Below, piece after piece: positions 1-11,997 of a stretch of 29,693 nt of DNA; positions within the stretch are counted from its first letter, which is position 1, and each line of letters opens with the position of its first letter. The position numbers and the translations under genes were made by a program. Origin of the DNA: an uncultured Caryophanales bacterium (GTDB taxonomy: Bacteria > Bacillota_I > Bacilli_A > RF39 > UBA660); contig CAMVPJ010000007.1 in assembly GCA_947169395.1 (NCBI GenBank), positions 1 through 29,693 on the forward strand. Direction: 5' to 3'. The notes below the pieces were generated by a model. It ran no database searches and had not been told where the DNA came from. It was given only the letters and a program-made list of their open reading frames with translations.

Positions 1-1268
1 GAACCCATTTATGATATGATAACTTGGGATAAACCTGAAGAAGTTCAAAAAAAGGAATAAAAATTGCTGATGAAGAAATATATAGTGTTGAAGAAATAAA
101 GCATAGACTGTTTTCTTCAATTAATTCAAAGCCAAATTTTAAAAAGACAGCTGATTATTTCGTAAATGAGTTTAAATATAATATGGAAAAAATATATACT
201 AAATTAAATGAGAAATATAGAATTATCTATTTGAATTTACCTAAAGATGATCCTAAAAGAATGGAAGCAATAGAAAAAAGTTCAGAATTATCTAATTTAG
301 TAAAGAAAAAAGGTGTTCAAATAATCAGAGATTATTTCAAGAAAATAAATAGGAAAACATTAGATATTTATAAATTATTTATAGCAAATATAGATAAATT
401 TGATAATACATTAACTTCTGATGAAATAGTTGAATTGCAGAATTATACATTAAAATCTGCAAAGCAGAAAAAACTATCATTTGAAGATTTACCATCTTTA
501 ATTTATATTGATACCATTTTAAATGGTGGTAGTTTACAATATAAACATGTAATAATAGATGAAGCACAAGATTATGGATTATTTCATTTTGATGCTTTAA
601 AACAAAAGTTTCCAAATAGTACATTTTCAGTTTTCGGTGATTTAGCACAGTCAATCTATTCATATAGAAGTATAGATAATTGGGAAAGTGTTATATCTAG
701 AATATTTGACGAAAAATGTTATTTGTTGAATTTAAATAAGAGTTATAGAACTACAATAGAAATTACAAATAATGCAAATAAGGTGCTTAATAAAATGAAT
801 TTATCTGAGGCAGAACCAGTTATAAGACATGGAGCTGAAATATCTTTTTCTAAAGACGATTCAAAAAATTGCGAATATAAGATTTGTAAAATTAAGGAAT
901 GGTTAGAAAAAGGATATAAGTCAATTGCTATTATATGTAAAAATGATAAAGAAGCATCAAATGTTTATAAGACTTTATCTTCTAAAGGAATAGATATAAA
1001 ACATATTACTTCTAAAGAAAATGATTACAATGGAGGTTTAGTTGTTTTAACAAGTGCTTTATCAAAAGGATTAGAATTTGATGCTGTTATGGTAAATGAT
1101 GCTTCTGAAAATATTTATTCTTCATCTTCAATAACAGATATGCATCTACTTTATGTTGCTTGTACAAGACCTTTACACGAATTGGATGTTATATATACCA
1201 AAAATATTACTGATGTATTTGATAATTATTCAAAACAAATTGAAAATGAAAGACAATTAGTTAGATAG
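1..1268 (+). pseudogene. 3' part of a HelD-like UvrD/Rep-family helicase, apparently frameshifted
   Basis: This is the C-terminal part of a superfamily 1 helicase closest in wording to HelD, the RNA-polymerase-recycling translocase. Visible motifs are VIIDEAQDYG (motif II), GDLAQSIYSYR (motif III), a SYRTT segment (motif IV), SALSKGLEFD (motif V) and LLYVACTRP (motif VI). Walker A and the N-terminal half lie beyond the left edge. The frame open from base 1 reads EPIYDMITWDKPEEVQKK and then hits TAA at 58-60. The continuing helicase frame opens at about 54 and runs to 1268. The switch falls at a run of seven A (47-53); eight A would join both halves. An internal start at 183 is possible but has no good ribosome binding site. 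The gene may be a pseudogene, a slippage-controlled gene or a sequence error. It lies 24 bases before the acetate kinase gene. Confidence 0.7.
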
Positions 1269-1292
1269 TAATAAGCATTTATAAGGGGGATT

Positions 1293-2495
1293 ATGTTAAT
1301 ATTAGTTTTAAATGGTGGTAGTACATCATTGAGATTTAGCCTTTATGATACAAAGTGCAACGATATTTTAGCTCGTGGAAGTGGCGAAGGTATTGGGACT
1401 GAATTTTCATATTATAAATATATAAATAATAAGGGGCTAACAAAAAAATTAGATTTACCTTTATCTAACGTTAATGATGTTCTAGCAATGTTATGTAGTG
1501 ATATAGTTGATAAAGATTTAGGAGTTATCAAAAAATTAAGTGATATTGATGCTATTGGGCATAGAATAGTGCATGGCGGTGAAAAATATACACAAGCAAC
1601 TATTATAAATAATGAGGTAATTTCTGATATAGAAGAATTATCTTTGTTAGCGCCAATGCATAATGGAAAATCATTATCATTGATAAACGAATGTAAAGGC
1701 TTATTTAAAAATGCCACAAATGTTGGAGTGTTTGATACAGCATTTCATTCTACAATACCTATTGAAAATTATTTGTACGCTATTCCTAGAGATTTTTATG
1801 AAAAATATCGTATAAGAAAATATGGATTTCATGGTATTTCATATAATTATGTATTAAATAGATATTGTGATATAACTTCACGGAATAAAGAAACCACTAA
1901 TGTTGTTATTTGTCACTTAGGTGGTGGCTCAAGTATTTGTGCAATAAAAAACGGAAAATCTTTTGACACTACAATGGGATTAACACCACTTTCAGGTATG
2001 ATGATGGCAAGTAGATGTGGAAGTATAGATCCATCTATTGTGTATTATGCATTAAAAAAAATGAATCTATCAATAGATGAACTATTTATGATTTTAAATA
2101 ATGATAGTGGTTATTATTCTATAAGTAATAGTAAGAATATGCAAGATATTGTTGAGCGAAGTTTAAATAATGATCCAGATGCAATTTTACTAAGAAAAAT
2201 GATTGCTAAAGATTTTAAAAGTAATTTGCTTAGTATGATGGCTAATTTACCGAAAATTGATAGTATTGTTTTAACTGGAGGAATTGGAGAGAAAAATAGA
2301 GAGCAGAGAGAAATGCTTTTAAGTGATTTAGGTGCATTTGAAATTAGAATTGATAATGAAAAAAATAATCAATGTTTCAATACTGAATCAATCATAAGTG
2401 CAACTGATTCAAAGATTCCTATATATGTAATTCCTGCGTATGAGGAAAAAGAAATCGCTAGTCAAACATCTAAATTATTAGTTAAAAGAAAATGA
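1293..2495 (+). CDS. ackA: Acetate kinase (divergent, cargo gene of the ICE)
   Basis: This is a full-length 400-residue acetate kinase of the ASKHA fold, which interconverts acetate plus ATP and acetyl phosphate plus ADP. The numbering matches the well-studied Methanosarcina thermophila enzyme closely: N7, S10, S12, R91, H123, D148, H180, R241 and E384 are all present, in NGGSTS, GHRIVHGG, APMHN, VFDTAFH, YGFHG, SRCGSIDP and PAYEE. One key position differs: the usual HLGNG is HLGGG, so N211 is replaced by glycine. The usual GIGEN is GIGEK. AGGGGG lies just upstream of the ATG. No phosphotransacetylase gene is visible. A terminator follows directly, so it probably ends a transcript shared with the helicase gene. 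Function in vivo is uncertain; a paralogue with altered substrate or regulation is possible. Confidence 0.88.
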   Translation: MLILVLNGGSTSLRFSLYDTKCNDILARGSGEGIGTEFSYYKYINNKGLTKKLDLPLSNVNDVLAMLCSDIVDKDLGVIKKLSDIDAIGHRIVHGGEKYTQATIINNEVISDIEELSLLAPMHNGKSLSLINECKGLFKNATNVGVFDTAFHSTIPIENYLYAIPRDFYEKYRIRKYGFHGISYNYVLNRYCDITSRNKETTNVVICHLGGGSSICAIKNGKSFDTTMGLTPLSGMMMASRCGSIDPSIVYYALKKMNLSIDELFMILNNDSGYYSISNSKNMQDIVERSLNNDPDAILLRKMIAKDFKSNLLSMMANLPKIDSIVLTGGIGEKNREQREMLLSDLGAFEIRIDNEKNNQCFNTESIISATDSKIPIYVIPAYEEKEIASQTSKLLVKRK

Positions 2496-2496
2496 T

Positions 2497-2528
2497 ATAA
2501 AATTCTACTCGATTGAGTGGATTTTTTT
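2497..2528 (+). terminator. Rho-independent terminator after acetate kinase
   Basis: A hairpin made from AATTCTACTC and GAGTGGATT around a GATT loop has a seven-pair core with one G-T pair, then one mismatch. It is followed by a run of T (2522-2528). It starts two bases after the TGA stop and separates the cargo genes from the conjugation genes. Confidence 0.75.
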
Positions 2529-2577
2529 GTTATGCTAAAAATAAAAAAACAATTATAAAAATGAAAGGAGGTATGGA

Positions 2578-3003
2578 ATGAACACTTTAAAGATGTATAA
2601 GAATTTATCACAAGAACATAAAAATAATCTATCACTATATTCTATTTATAATTCTATATATGATATTGCTTATAATCATGAATGTAATATATCGGATAAT
2701 GATGTTGAAAGAATTGCTGAATTATCATATAGGATATATCTTAAAGATGAATGGTATGATTATCCTCGTGAAAGAATAAGTGATTTTATTACGGAGTGTT
2801 ATTTAAAAGGAAATGCTTCACTTGACGCTATTGAAGATTGTAATCGAGTTGATATACTAGAAGCAATAGATAATGATGATACTGATTTTGATTTTAATTA
2901 TGAAAAAAACAAAGAAAAAGTAAGATTAAATAAACTTCAAAAAACAAGTAGATTATTAAAACTTAAAGAAGAAAATAACGAAAAAGAAGAAATGGAAAGG
3001 TAG
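2578..3003 (+). CDS. Unknown ICE protein, acidic, with a charged C-terminal helix
   Basis: The gene encodes a 141-residue protein that I do not recognise. It has no signal peptide or membrane segment. The first 95 residues look helical and are rich in Asp, Glu, Tyr and Asn (for example DEWYDYPRERISDF). From about residue 105 it becomes a Lys/Glu-rich helix likely to form a coiled coil. It has a strong AGGAGG site about 5 bases before the ATG and is the first gene after a terminator. The next gene begins 7 bases downstream, so it is likely the first gene of the coupling-protein operon. A role in conjugation is inferred from position only. Confidence 0.75.
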   Translation: MNTLKMYKNLSQEHKNNLSLYSIYNSIYDIAYNHECNISDNDVERIAELSYRIYLKDEWYDYPRERISDFITECYLKGNASLDAIEDCNRVDILEAIDNDDTDFDFNYEKNKEKVRLNKLQKTSRLLKLKEENNEKEEMER

Positions 3004-3010
3004 TGATGAT

Positions 3011-3268
3011 ATGGATTTTACAAAACTAAATGTTGAGTTTGCTAATATGCAGAATACTATTGTTAAATATAATAATGTAGTTAATTTAGTTGAAGCAAAA
3101 ATAAAAAATAATATGAAAATTATTAACAAATATGAAACTAAGAATAAAAAATCAAATGATATTGAAAAGGAATTAGATACTTTGTATATTAAATTGTTAA
3201 AGCATGAAAATGAATTTTTAAATTCATTAATAAGAGATAATAAATGCAGTGCTAAGGGAGACAAGTAA
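3011..3268 (+). CDS. Small Lys/Asn-rich coiled-coil protein of unknown function
   Basis: An 85-residue protein lies between the 141-residue gene and the coupling protein, with 7 bases on the left and 1 base on the right, so the three are surely co-transcribed. The sequence has heptad-like spacing of Leu, Ile and Val (LVEAKIKNNMKIINKYE, IEKELDTLYIKLLKHENEF), which suggests one or two long helices. It has no Cys-rich site apart from a single Cys near the end and no membrane segment. No family is recognised. Small helical proteins next to VirD4 are common in ICEs, but their roles vary. Confidence 0.75.
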   Translation: MDFTKLNVEFANMQNTIVKYNNVVNLVEAKIKNNMKIINKYETKNKKSNDIEKELDTLYIKLLKHENEFLNSLIRDNKCSAKGDK

Positions 3269-3269
3269 T

Positions 3270-5249
3270 ATGTCTATTGGATATATTATAATATTACTTT
3301 TAGTAGGAGTAATAATTATATTCTTATATCTCGTTGAGCCACTTATATCCCGTCAGAAGATTAGAAATAATAATGAACATGGAAGTGCAAGATGGGCAAA
3401 TAAAAAAGAAATAAATGATAAATTTAGAAAGGAAGAAGTTAGTAATATTAATGCTAGTGGATTTCCTGTTTATTATTCAAAGAATAATAAATATGTGTGG
3501 TTTGATAATGAAACACCACATTGGATTTATTTAGGCTCTACAGGTAGTGGTAAATCAGTAACAGCAGTAATTCCACAATGCAGTTTTATTGCAACTGCTA
3601 AAGTCAAAAAAAGTGTTTTTATAACTGATCCAAAGGGAGAAATATTTAATACAACAAGTAAGATGTTTAAAAATAATGGTTATAACATACTAACTCTTGA
3701 TTTTAGAAATCCTAGTTTATCTAATCATTTAAATATACTTGAGCCTATTATTTGTGAATATGAAAAATATAGTGAAAATGATAAGTTATCAATTAAGGCA
3801 AAAGATGATTATAAAAAGATAAAATATCAAAATAAAGCAATAGAACATCTTGCAGAATGTAATCAATTGATTGAATCAATATCGAGAATAATAATGGAAG
3901 ATAAAACTGCAAAAGAAGCATTTTGGAATAATAGTTCAAGTGATTTATTGTATGGATTAATTTCTCTTTTTTTGGAGGAATATATTGATGGTAAAATAAA
4001 AAGGAAACAAATTACTTTATCATCAATAAAAAAGTTTCAAAACAGTTCTATGACTGAAACTAACCATAAATTATTAAAAATGTATATTGAAGAAAAACCT
4101 TATGGATTTAAAAGTAAAGATAAACTATTACCTGTAATATCAACGAGCGATACTACTTATAAAAGTATTACAAGTGTATTCAATGAAAGAATGAGTTTGT
4201 TCGATGATATTAATGTAGAAAATATTACATCTAATTCAGATTTTGCATTTGATATTTTAGGTAAAGAAAAGACTGTTTTGTATTGTTGTATTCCTGATGA
4301 ATCAAAAATATATTATAGTTTAGTATCAATAATAGTATCTTTAATTTATAAAACTTTAGTATTATTATCTAATAATCAACCTAACAAGAGATTACCTTAT
4401 GATCTTGTTTTTTTATTAGATGAGTTTGCAAATACACCACCACTTGAAGATATTGAAACGATAGTATCAGTTGCAAGAAGTAGAGGTATGTATTTTCAAT
4501 TCTTTCTACAAAGTTTTGCACAATTAGATAATTTGTATGGTAAAGAAGTAAGCCAAATTATTCAGGATAACTGTGGACTTGCATATCTTAAAACAAATAC
4601 TGAAGAAACTGCTGAGGCAATATCTAAAAGATTAGGTAATAAAACAATAGAAACATCAACACTTAATTATTCAATGAGTTTTACTAATAATAGTGGTAGT
4701 AAAGGAACAAGTTTGATGGCAAGAAATTTAATGACTGCTGATGAAATTAAGCAATTGCACTATAAAACTATTATATTTCCTACAATCAGTCATCCAATAA
4801 TTAGAGATACCGTTGTTTATAAGAAGTTTAGTTGTTATAAAGAAGGTGCTATAAAAAGGAAAACTAGGCCTTTGGCTAGATTAACTGATACTTATTTTAC
4901 TGTTGAAGATATAAATTTTGATGCTGAGGAAAATACAAATAATGTTGAGCCAAATGTTGAAAATGAAATTGAAGTAATTAGAAATAATCTTACTAGTATT
5001 ATGAATGCAGTTACTGAAGCTTTTGGAAAAATTGATTATACAATGGATTTTAAAGAAAACAATAAAACACTTATCGGTCTTTTATATTTAGCTCCTCCTT
5101 TATCTTATAATGATATTTTAGGATTGGATAAAAAGAGTGATGAGTTAAAGTTTACGTACAACATAATAACTGATAAAGAAAAAATAAATAAAAAAAGCAT
5201 GAACACATTAGTTGAAATTGAAATGTTGGAGGAGGTGTTGAATGAATAA
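3270..5249 (+). CDS. VirD4/TraG-family type IV coupling protein
   Basis: This ATPase would link the relaxase-DNA complex to the mating channel at the membrane. The start at 3270 gives 659 residues and is preceded by AAGGGAG at about 8 bases; a GTG at 3249 would overlap the upstream gene and lacks such a site. An N-terminal membrane segment spans residues 4-22. HGSARWA, a TraG/VirD4 hallmark, follows at about residue 43. Walker A is GSTGSGKS at about 89-96 and Walker B is LVFLLDEFA at about 379-387, followed by the conserved [10 protein letters not shown] and QSFAQL segments. The C-terminal 130 residues are acidic and look like a partner-binding tail. The gene overlaps the next one by 8 bases. 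Only one membrane segment is evident, where many relatives have two. Confidence 0.93.
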   Translation: MSIGYIIILLLVGVIIIFLYLVEPLISRQKIRNNNEHGSARWANKKEINDKFRKEEVSNINASGFPVYYSKNNKYVWFDNETPHWIYLGSTGSGKSVTAVIPQCSFIATAKVKKSVFITDPKGEIFNTTSKMFKNNGYNILTLDFRNPSLSNHLNILEPIICEYEKYSENDKLSIKAKDDYKKIKYQNKAIEHLAECNQLIESISRIIMEDKTAKEAFWNNSSSDLLYGLISLFLEEYIDGKIKRKQITLSSIKKFQNSSMTETNHKLLKMYIEEKPYGFKSKDKLLPVISTSDTTYKSITSVFNERMSLFDDINVENITSNSDFAFDILGKEKTVLYCCIPDESKIYYSLVSIIVSLIYKTLVLLSNNQPNKRLPYDLVFLLDEFANTPPLEDIETIVSVARSRGMYFQFFLQSFAQLDNLYGKEVSQIIQDNCGLAYLKTNTEETAEAISKRLGNKTIETSTLNYSMSFTNNSGSKGTSLMARNLMTADEIKQLHYKTIIFPTISHPIIRDTVVYKKFSCYKEGAIKRKTRPLARLTDTYFTVEDINFDAEENTNNVEPNVENEIEVIRNNLTSIMNAVTEAFGKIDYTMDFKENNKTLIGLLYLAPPLSYNDILGLDKKSDELKFTYNIITDKEKINKKSMNTLVEIEMLEEVLNE

Positions 5250-8200
5250 TGATTTTTTAAAAGATTATGAGAAAACTAGAGATGATATTTTAACAAATAT
5301 AAAAAAAGATTACCGTGAGTGGAATAAGTTCATTGTTTATTGGTCAAAACAATTAGATAAGTATAGTATTGATAATATACTAAATCTTTATTCTTATAAT
5401 CCTTATGGTAGAACGTTTATGACTTTTGATGATTGGAATAGTGATAAAATTGGAAGAAGAATTAAACCAGGAAGTAAAGGAATACCTTTATTAGATAAAG
5501 ATAGTAAGATATATGTATTTGATATCAAGCAAACTTATGGTAGAGATTATAATGAATGGAACTATGGTCATTATATTGATGATACTTTACTTAAGTTTTA
5601 TCAAGATAAAATGAATATGAATAGAGATAAAACTATATCTATTAATGATAATTTTTATAATGCAATTTATGAATTATCAAAAGATAATTTAATTAATAAT
5701 TATGCAAGTATATCAGATGATGAGGTGGAGTTTATTGCAAGAACAATGACTTCACTTTTTTTATCTAAATCTAATTTTAATATTTATAATTTACCTAGTA
5801 GTTATTATTTGTTAAAAGATAAAAATGACGATGATATTTTAAAGTGTATGCAACTTGCAAATAAAGAAACATTTTTTATATACCGAGATTTTGTTAATGT
5901 TACAAATGATTTATATGGCATTCAAAATACTATTCAAAATGATGTACTTAATCAATATAAAAATAATAGTTTTTTAGATGATACTGAAAAACAAAATTAT
6001 TTAGAAAGTATTGAAAATAATAGTAATTATAATTACGAATTACTAGATAGTATTTATAATCTTTATGTAAATAGATATAAGCTTATGTTTCCTAGTGTAG
6101 AAGATACTAAACAAGATATAATTGAACAAGAAGTAGAAGAAGGAATTATAGAACAAAAGGTAGAAGAAGATATTGATCGTGATGGATTAATGCAAATGAG
6201 TTTATTCGCACCTAGAGAAGAAGAACTAGCAGAAAAGATATGCGATATATTTAATTCATTTGATACTAAATATCAAAACACATTTGAGATTGATAATGTA
6301 GAATTAAAAAGATGGGAACATATTAGTTCTAAAAAAAGAAATTTATCAATTTATTTAAAAAGTTTAATTAATACGGAGTATGCTAATTCCGAAACAAGTT
6401 TTTCTTATTTTAATACAGATAAGACTGATGAAGAAAAATTAAATAATGGACTATTAAATAATGCGTTTATTCAATCATTATATAAAGATAAAGATTTTTC
6501 TATATCATTCACACCTAATATGATACATATTTATTGGCATAATTTTGATGAAAAACAATTTGATTTAAGTATTCCAAGCACAAAACTTGTAGATCAAAAT
6601 GAAATTGATAGAGAGAAACTAGAACAAATTGATGAAGAAGTATCAGAGATAATTAATGATACAGAAGTAGATTATGTAGTAAAAACTGCTGAAATAATTC
6701 CTACTCGAGATGGAATTAAAACAAATATAGTAGATACTAAAGTTTATAACCAAAGTGGTGATGAGATAACTAATTATCCTACAATTAATTATCATATTAG
6801 TGATGATAAAATTGATACAAATTTTGGCGCGAAAACGAGATTCGAGGATAATATTAAAGCAATACAATTACTTAAAGATTTAGAAAACGAAGATAGAAAT
6901 GCTACTAGTGAAGAGCAAGATATTTTATCTCGTTATGTAGGTTGGGGTGGAATATCTGATGTTTTTGATGAAAGAAAAGATAATTGGACTGAAGAAAGAA
7001 ATAGGCTAAAAAAATTATTATCGGAAGATGAATATAAGGATGCTATGCACTCTACATTATCTTCGTTTTATACTCCTAATGTTGCAATAGATAGTATTTA
7101 TAAAGTCCTAGAAAAGTTTGAATTTAAAAAAGGAAATATATTAGAGCCATCATGTGGTGTTGGTAATTTCTTTGGTAGATTACCTAGTAAATTTAGTGAT
7201 TCTAAATTATATGGAATTGAGATAGATAGCATCAGTGGTAGAATTGCTAAAAAGCTTTATCCTAATGCAAATATAGAAATAAGTGGATATGAAAATTCTG
7301 ATATATCAGATAATTTATTTGATGTTGCGATTGGAAATGTACCTTTTGGAAGTAATAGCGTTTATGATAGAAGATATAAGGAGAAGTTTTTAATACACGA
7401 TTACTTTTTTCAAAAGACATTAGATAAAGTTAGAAGTGGTGGAATAATTGCTTTTATAACAAGTAGTGGAACACTTGATAAAAAAGATTCAAGAGCAAGA
7501 GAATATATTGCAAAAAGAGCCGAGTTTATTGGTGCGATTAGATTACCTAATAATACATTTAAAAATAATGCAAACACTAAAATTACTACTGATATTATAT
7601 TTTTAAAAAAACGAGATGAATTAAAGCAAGATATTAGTGATGAATCTTGGATTAATATTGATAATTATAATGATGAGATAGAACTTAATAATTATTACAT
7701 TGAAAATCCAGATATGATGTTAGGTAATTTAGAATTAGAATCAACTCCTTATGGTTATGATAGTACATTGAGTGCTAGTAGTGAAGATATAAGTGAATTA
7801 ATTGAACAGGCAATAGAAAAACTACCAAGTAATATCTATGAACAAGTATCTTATGAACAAGATGAAATAATTAATGAAGAAGATATTTTACCTGCAGATG
7901 ATACTATTAAGAATAATGCTTTTACTATTATTAATAAAAATGGTAAAGATATTATCTATCAAAGACAAAATTCTTCTTTAATACCTTATGAAATACAAGA
8001 AGGTAAAATTGCTAAAAGAATAATAGGATTATGTGGTGTAAAGAGTGCATTAAGAAAAGTATTTGATGTTCAATTAAATGATGGTAGTGATGAAGAATTA
8101 TCAAACGCTCAATCAGACCTATCAAATGCATATGATGAGTTTATAAAAAAATATGGATATATCAATGATAAAGCAAATGAGAAAGCTTTTAGTAATGATC

Positions 8201-11200
8201 CTGATTATTATCTACTTGCTTCTATTGAAAGACCTATTAGTAAATATGACGAAGATGAAAAACAAGAATATGAAAAAGGAGATGTCTTCACTAAAAAAAC
8301 AATTAGAAAAACAAAAGAAGTTAAAAGAGTAGATAATGCAGATGAAGCATTAAAATGGTCGCTTAATAATCGTGGTATTGTTGATTTAGAATATATGAAA
8401 GCATTATATCCTAAAACTGCAGATGAAATAGTAGATGAGTTAGAAGGACTAATTTATCAAGATCCAGAAAAACTTGATGATGTTAATAAAGGTTGGGTTA
8501 TTTCTTCAGAATATTTAAGTGGTGATGTAAAACATAAATTAAATTATGCTAAAGCAATTAATAGTGATGATAAATATGTTAAAAATATTGAAGCACTAGA
8601 AAGAGTACAACCTACACCTTTAGATTATGATGAGATAAGTGTTAAGTTAGGCTCTACTTGGATACCAGAAAATGTATATCATAGATTTTGTTGTGATTTA
8701 TTAGATATTTCACCATATTATCAGAGTAAACTTAAAATTAAATATGTTAAAGAAGCAAATAATTGGTTATTTCAAGCAAGTGGTTTATATGGCTTTGGTA
8801 TTAAAAATACAAATACTTGGGGAACAAGTAGGGTAGATGCTTTAACACTTATAAAAAGTGCGTTAAATCTTCAAACTATTACTGTATTTGATAAAACCGA
8901 AGATGAAAGAAGATATGTTAATCCAGTTGAAACAGCTAATGCAAGAGAAAAGCAAGAATTGATTAAACAAGAATTTAAAGAATGGATATGGAAAGATGAA
9001 TATAGAAGAAAAAAACTTGTAGATTTATACAATGAAAGATTTAATCGAATTAAAGAAAGAGAATATGATGGTAGTCATTTAACATTTGATGGAATGAATC
9101 CAAGTATTGAACTTCGTCCGCATCAAAAGAATGCCGTTGCTAGAGTTTTATATGGTGGTAATACCTTACTCGCACATGCCGTAGGTGCAGGAAAAACTTA
9201 TGAATGTATTGCGAGTGCTATGGAATTAAAAAGATTAGGTATAATTAATAAACCAATGTTTGTTGTTCCTAATCATTTATTAGGACAATGGGCAGGAGAA
9301 TTTTTAAATCTTTATCCTACTGCAAATGTATTAGTTGCAACTCAAAAGGATTTTGAAAAAACAAGAAGAAAAAGGTTAATGGGTAAAATTGCAACTGGAG
9401 ATTGGGACGCAGTAATTATTGCTCACTCTAGTTTTGGTCTTATTCCTATGAGTAAAGAATATGAACAGAAATATCTTCAAAATCAGATTGAAGAATTAAC
9501 TAATGCAATTAATCGAATAAAATCTGAAAATGGCACAGGATTAAGTGTTAAAAAGTTAGAAAAAACAAAAACTAGTATGAGTAATAAATTAAATGAATTA
9601 TTGAATATGACTAAAGATGATGTTGTAACATTTGAAGAATTAGGTACTGATTTTCTTATTGTAGATGAAGCCCACATGTTTAAAAACTTACCGACATTTT
9701 CAAAAATGAGGAATGTTGCAGGAGTAAATAACTCTGATTCAAAAAAAGCAACAGACTTATTTATGAAAACAAGTTATATTTTAGAAAATAATGGTGGTAA
9801 GGGTGCAGTTTTTGCAACAGGTACTCCAATATCCAATTCAATGGGTGAGTTATTTGTTATGCAAAAGTATTTGCAACCTGAAAGATTAAAAGAAATGGGA
9901 TTAGAACATTTTGATTCTTGGGCATCAACATTTGGAGAAATAGTAAATAGTTTTGAAATTGCTCCCGATGGTAGTGGATTTAGAAATAAATCACGTTTTG
10001 CTCAATTTTTTAATATACCAGAATTAATGACTTTATTTAAAGAAGTTGCAGATATTAAAACACCAAAGATGTTAGATTTACCTGTGCCAAAATTAAAAGG
10101 TGGCGATTATAAAACTATAGTTGCACCTAAAAGTGAAGAATTAAGTGAGTTTCAAGAAAAACTAACAGAACGAAGTGAAAGTATTAGACAGGGATGTGAT
10201 CCGAGAGAAGATAATATGCTACTCGTAACGAATGATGGTAGAAAAGCTGCACTCGATTTAAGATTAATAGATCCGAATATGCCTGACCTTGCTAATTCAA
10301 AGATTAATTTAGCAGTTGAAAATATTTATAGGATATGGTTAGAGAATAAAGAAGACAAGTTAACGCAACTTGTCTTTTGTGATTTATCAACACCTAAAGA
10401 TGATGGTACATTTAATGTTTATGATGATATTAAAATGAAGTTAATTGCTAAAGGTGTTCCAGAAGATGAAATAGAGTTTATTCATAATGCAAAGACTAAT
10501 GTACAAAAAACAAAATTGTTTAAAGATATGCGAAGTGGTAAAAAAAGAATACTTATTGGCTCAACATCCAAAATGGGTGCAGGGATGAATGTTCAAGATA
10601 AATTAATTGCTCTACATCATTTAGATTGCCCATGGCGACCATCAGATATAGAGCAAAGAGAGGGTAGAATTTTAAGACAAGGAAATCAAAATGAAGAAGT
10701 AGAAATATATAGATATGTTACTGAAGGTAGCTTTGATGCATATTCTTATCAATTAATTCAAACTAAATCAACATTTATTAATCAAATTATGAGTGATAGT
10801 AATGGTGGCGGTAGAATTGCCGAAGATTTAGATAGAGATACACTAACTTATGCCGAAGTAAAAGCAATTGCTAGTGGTAATCCTTTAATACTTGAAAAGT
10901 TTAAAATAGAAAATGAATTGAAACAATTATATATGTCAAAAACTAGATACGATAAATCTCATATAGAATTAGAAAGCAAATATAATAATGAGATTCCTAG
11001 AAAACTAAAATATCAATATCAATACTTAAAAGGTTTAGAAGAAGATATAACAGAAGTCAAAGATTTGTCAGGTGATAAATTTATGATTTTAATTAAAGAT
11101 AAAATATACGATTCTAGAAAAGAAGCTAGTACAAAATTTTATGAATGTTTATCTTTATTAAAGACAAATGAAGAAATTAAAGTAGGAGAAATAAGCGGTT

Positions 11201-11553
11201 TTGATATTGTTGGAACAAAAGATGATTTAATATATAATCCTGTTATCTATATTAAAGGTCATGGTAAGTATAAAGTAGAAATTAATAATATTGACGAGAT
11301 AGGTAATATTATTAAAATGGAAAATATGCTTAAAAGTTTTGAAAACAAAATTAATACAGTAAAAGAACAAATATCTTACAATGAAAAACAACTTGAAGAT
11401 ATTAAAATGGAGTTAGACAAGCCTTTTGCAAATTTTGATAGAATAAAGGAACTGCAAAAAAAGAAGATAGAAATTGATAGTGAACTTAATTTAGATAAGC
11501 AAGAAAGCGTTGTTGAAATAGATGATTATTCAAATGATGAGATGGAAAGATAA
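5242..11553 (+). CDS. Giant ArdC-like / N6-methylase-like / SNF2-type helicase protein of the ICE
   Basis: This 2103-residue multidomain protein is typical of Gram-positive ICEs. Residues about 25-130 resemble the ArdC/LtrC single-stranded-DNA-binding antirestriction domain ([17 protein letters not shown], then GSKGIPLLD). A Glu/Asp-rich linker follows. Residues about 560-810 form a methylase-like domain with [24 protein letters not shown] (SAM motif I) and IGNVPFG in place of NPPF/Y; the NVPFG form is common in this ICE family. The helicase core has [14 protein letters not shown] (about 1315), IVDEAH (about 1475), ATGTPISNS (about 1527) and [10 protein letters not shown] (about 1804). The C-terminal 250 residues are coiled coil. 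A strong GGAGGAGG site precedes the ATG, and the start overlaps the coupling-protein stop. Likely roles are protecting or processing the transferred strand and restriction evasion; these are inferred. Confidence 0.9.
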   Translation: MNNDFLKDYEKTRDDILTNIKKDYREWNKFIVYWSKQLDKYSIDNILNLYSYNPYGRTFMTFDDWNSDKIGRRIKPGSKGIPLLDKDSKIYVFDIKQTYGRDYNEWNYGHYIDDTLLKFYQDKMNMNRDKTISINDNFYNAIYELSKDNLINNYASISDDEVEFIARTMTSLFLSKSNFNIYNLPSSYYLLKDKNDDDILKCMQLANKETFFIYRDFVNVTNDLYGIQNTIQNDVLNQYKNNSFLDDTEKQNYLESIENNSNYNYELLDSIYNLYVNRYKLMFPSVEDTKQDIIEQEVEEGIIEQKVEEDIDRDGLMQMSLFAPREEELAEKICDIFNSFDTKYQNTFEIDNVELKRWEHISSKKRNLSIYLKSLINTEYANSETSFSYFNTDKTDEEKLNNGLLNNAFIQSLYKDKDFSISFTPNMIHIYWHNFDEKQFDLSIPSTKLVDQNEIDREKLEQIDEEVSEIINDTEVDYVVKTAEIIPTRDGIKTNIVDTKVYNQSGDEITNYPTINYHISDDKIDTNFGAKTRFEDNIKAIQLLKDLENEDRNATSEEQDILSRYVGWGGISDVFDERKDNWTEERNRLKKLLSEDEYKDAMHSTLSSFYTPNVAIDSIYKVLEKFEFKKGNILEPSCGVGNFFGRLPSKFSDSKLYGIEIDSISGRIAKKLYPNANIEISGYENSDISDNLFDVAIGNVPFGSNSVYDRRYKEKFLIHDYFFQKTLDKVRSGGIIAFITSSGTLDKKDSRAREYIAKRAEFIGAIRLPNNTFKNNANTKITTDIIFLKKRDELKQDISDESWINIDNYNDEIELNNYYIENPDMMLGNLELESTPYGYDSTLSASSEDISELIEQAIEKLPSNIYEQVSYEQDEIINEEDILPADDTIKNNAFTIINKNGKDIIYQRQNSSLIPYEIQEGKIAKRIIGLCGVKSALRKVFDVQLNDGSDEELSNAQSDLSNAYDEFIKKYGYINDKANEKAFSNDPDYYLLASIERPISKYDEDEKQEYEKGDVFTKKTIRKTKEVKRVDNADEALKWSLNNRGIVDLEYMKALYPKTADEIVDELEGLIYQDPEKLDDVNKGWVISSEYLSGDVKHKLNYAKAINSDDKYVKNIEALERVQPTPLDYDEISVKLGSTWIPENVYHRFCCDLLDISPYYQSKLKIKYVKEANNWLFQASGLYGFGIKNTNTWGTSRVDALTLIKSALNLQTITVFDKTEDERRYVNPVETANAREKQELIKQEFKEWIWKDEYRRKKLVDLYNERFNRIKEREYDGSHLTFDGMNPSIELRPHQKNAVARVLYGGNTLLAHAVGAGKTYECIASAMELKRLGIINKPMFVVPNHLLGQWAGEFLNLYPTANVLVATQKDFEKTRRKRLMGKIATGDWDAVIIAHSSFGLIPMSKEYEQKYLQNQIEELTNAINRIKSENGTGLSVKKLEKTKTSMSNKLNELLNMTKDDVVTFEELGTDFLIVDEAHMFKNLPTFSKMRNVAGVNNSDSKKATDLFMKTSYILENNGGKGAVFATGTPISNSMGELFVMQKYLQPERLKEMGLEHFDSWASTFGEIVNSFEIAPDGSGFRNKSRFAQFFNIPELMTLFKEVADIKTPKMLDLPVPKLKGGDYKTIVAPKSEELSEFQEKLTERSESIRQGCDPREDNMLLVTNDGRKAALDLRLIDPNMPDLANSKINLAVENIYRIWLENKEDKLTQLVFCDLSTPKDDGTFNVYDDIKMKLIAKGVPEDEIEFIHNAKTNVQKTKLFKDMRSGKKRILIGSTSKMGAGMNVQDKLIALHHLDCPWRPSDIEQREGRILRQGNQNEEVEIYRYVTEGSFDAYSYQLIQTKSTFINQIMSDSNGGGRIAEDLDRDTLTYAEVKAIASGNPLILEKFKIENELKQLYMSKTRYDKSHIELESKYNNEIPRKLKYQYQYLKGLEEDITEVKDLSGDKFMILIKDKIYDSRKEASTKFYECLSLLKTNEEIKVGEISGFDIVGTKDDLIYNPVIYIKGHGKYKVEINNIDEIGNIIKMENMLKSFENKINTVKEQISYNEKQLEDIKMELDKPFANFDRIKELQKKKIEIDSELNLDKQESVVEIDDYSNDEMER

Positions 11554-11564
11554 AAAAATTGCTT

Positions 11565-11600
11565 TTTTGCAAAAAAACTCTTGCAAAATTTCTTTTCTTA
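11565..11600 (+). terminator. Probable terminator after the giant helicase gene
   Basis: TTTTGCAA and TTGCAAAA form an eight-pair stem around an eight-base loop, followed by TTTCTTTTCTT. It starts about 12 bases after the stop codon. The stem is AT-rich, so strength is uncertain. Confidence 0.6.
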
Positions 11601-11674
11601 AGTGATAAATAAAAAGAATTAAAAATGCCATTAAATATATCTAATTTAAACAGTGTTTAACGTGAATGTGAGGT

Positions 11675-11703
11675 TTGAATAGTTATAAGGGTAAAATTAT
11701 AAA
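11675..11703 (+). promoter_or_regulatory. Promoter for the two-gene unit 11751-12576
   Basis: TTGAAT (11675-11680) and TATAAA (11698-11703) are separated by 17 bases, a good sigma-A spacing. A short inverted repeat, TCTTAA (11707-11712) and TTAAGA (11729-11734), lies at or just after the expected transcript start and could be an operator. It sits downstream of a terminator and 48 bases before the next ATG. Confidence 0.6.
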
Positions 11704-11750
11704 ATGTCTTAAAATGGCTTTAATTCACTTAAGATGAAAGGAGTTGAAAT

Positions 11751-11981
11751 ATGTATGGAAGTCATATAATCAATTATCGTTTAATGGATTATGTTCAAGA
11801 TTATATCAAAAGTCGTATTGAAGATACTTTACTTTATACACCTGATGATATAAAAACGTTTCTTGAAATTAATAATTTAATGAATGTAGTTGATACAAGT
11901 AAATATGATGATGCTGGATTAGGCATGGTTGATGAAAAATTAATTGATATGATGTTAGAAGAAATTAAAAGCATTTTATAA
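11751..11981 (+). CDS. Small unknown ICE protein (76 residues)
   Basis: The protein is acidic and mostly helical by appearance, with no Cys, no membrane segment and no recognised motif (internal phrases: YVQDYIKSRIEDTL, LIDMMLEEIKSIL). AAAGGAG lies 8 bases before the ATG, and the next gene starts 16 bases downstream with its own AAAGGAGG. The pair appears to be a separate transcription unit between the giant helicase and the recombinase module. Function is unknown. Regulators, antirestriction proteins and stability factors all occur at such sites. Confidence 0.7.
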   Translation: MYGSHIINYRLMDYVQDYIKSRIEDTLLYTPDDIKTFLEINNLMNVVDTSKYDDAGLGMVDEKLIDMMLEEIKSIL

Positions 11982-11997
11982 AAAGGAGGATGAATTT

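Noticed and set aside
3249..3269. GTG start for the coupling protein
   Set aside because: It would overlap the preceding gene by 20 bases and lacks a ribosome binding site. ATG 3270 has AAGGGAG upstream and begins right at the membrane segment.
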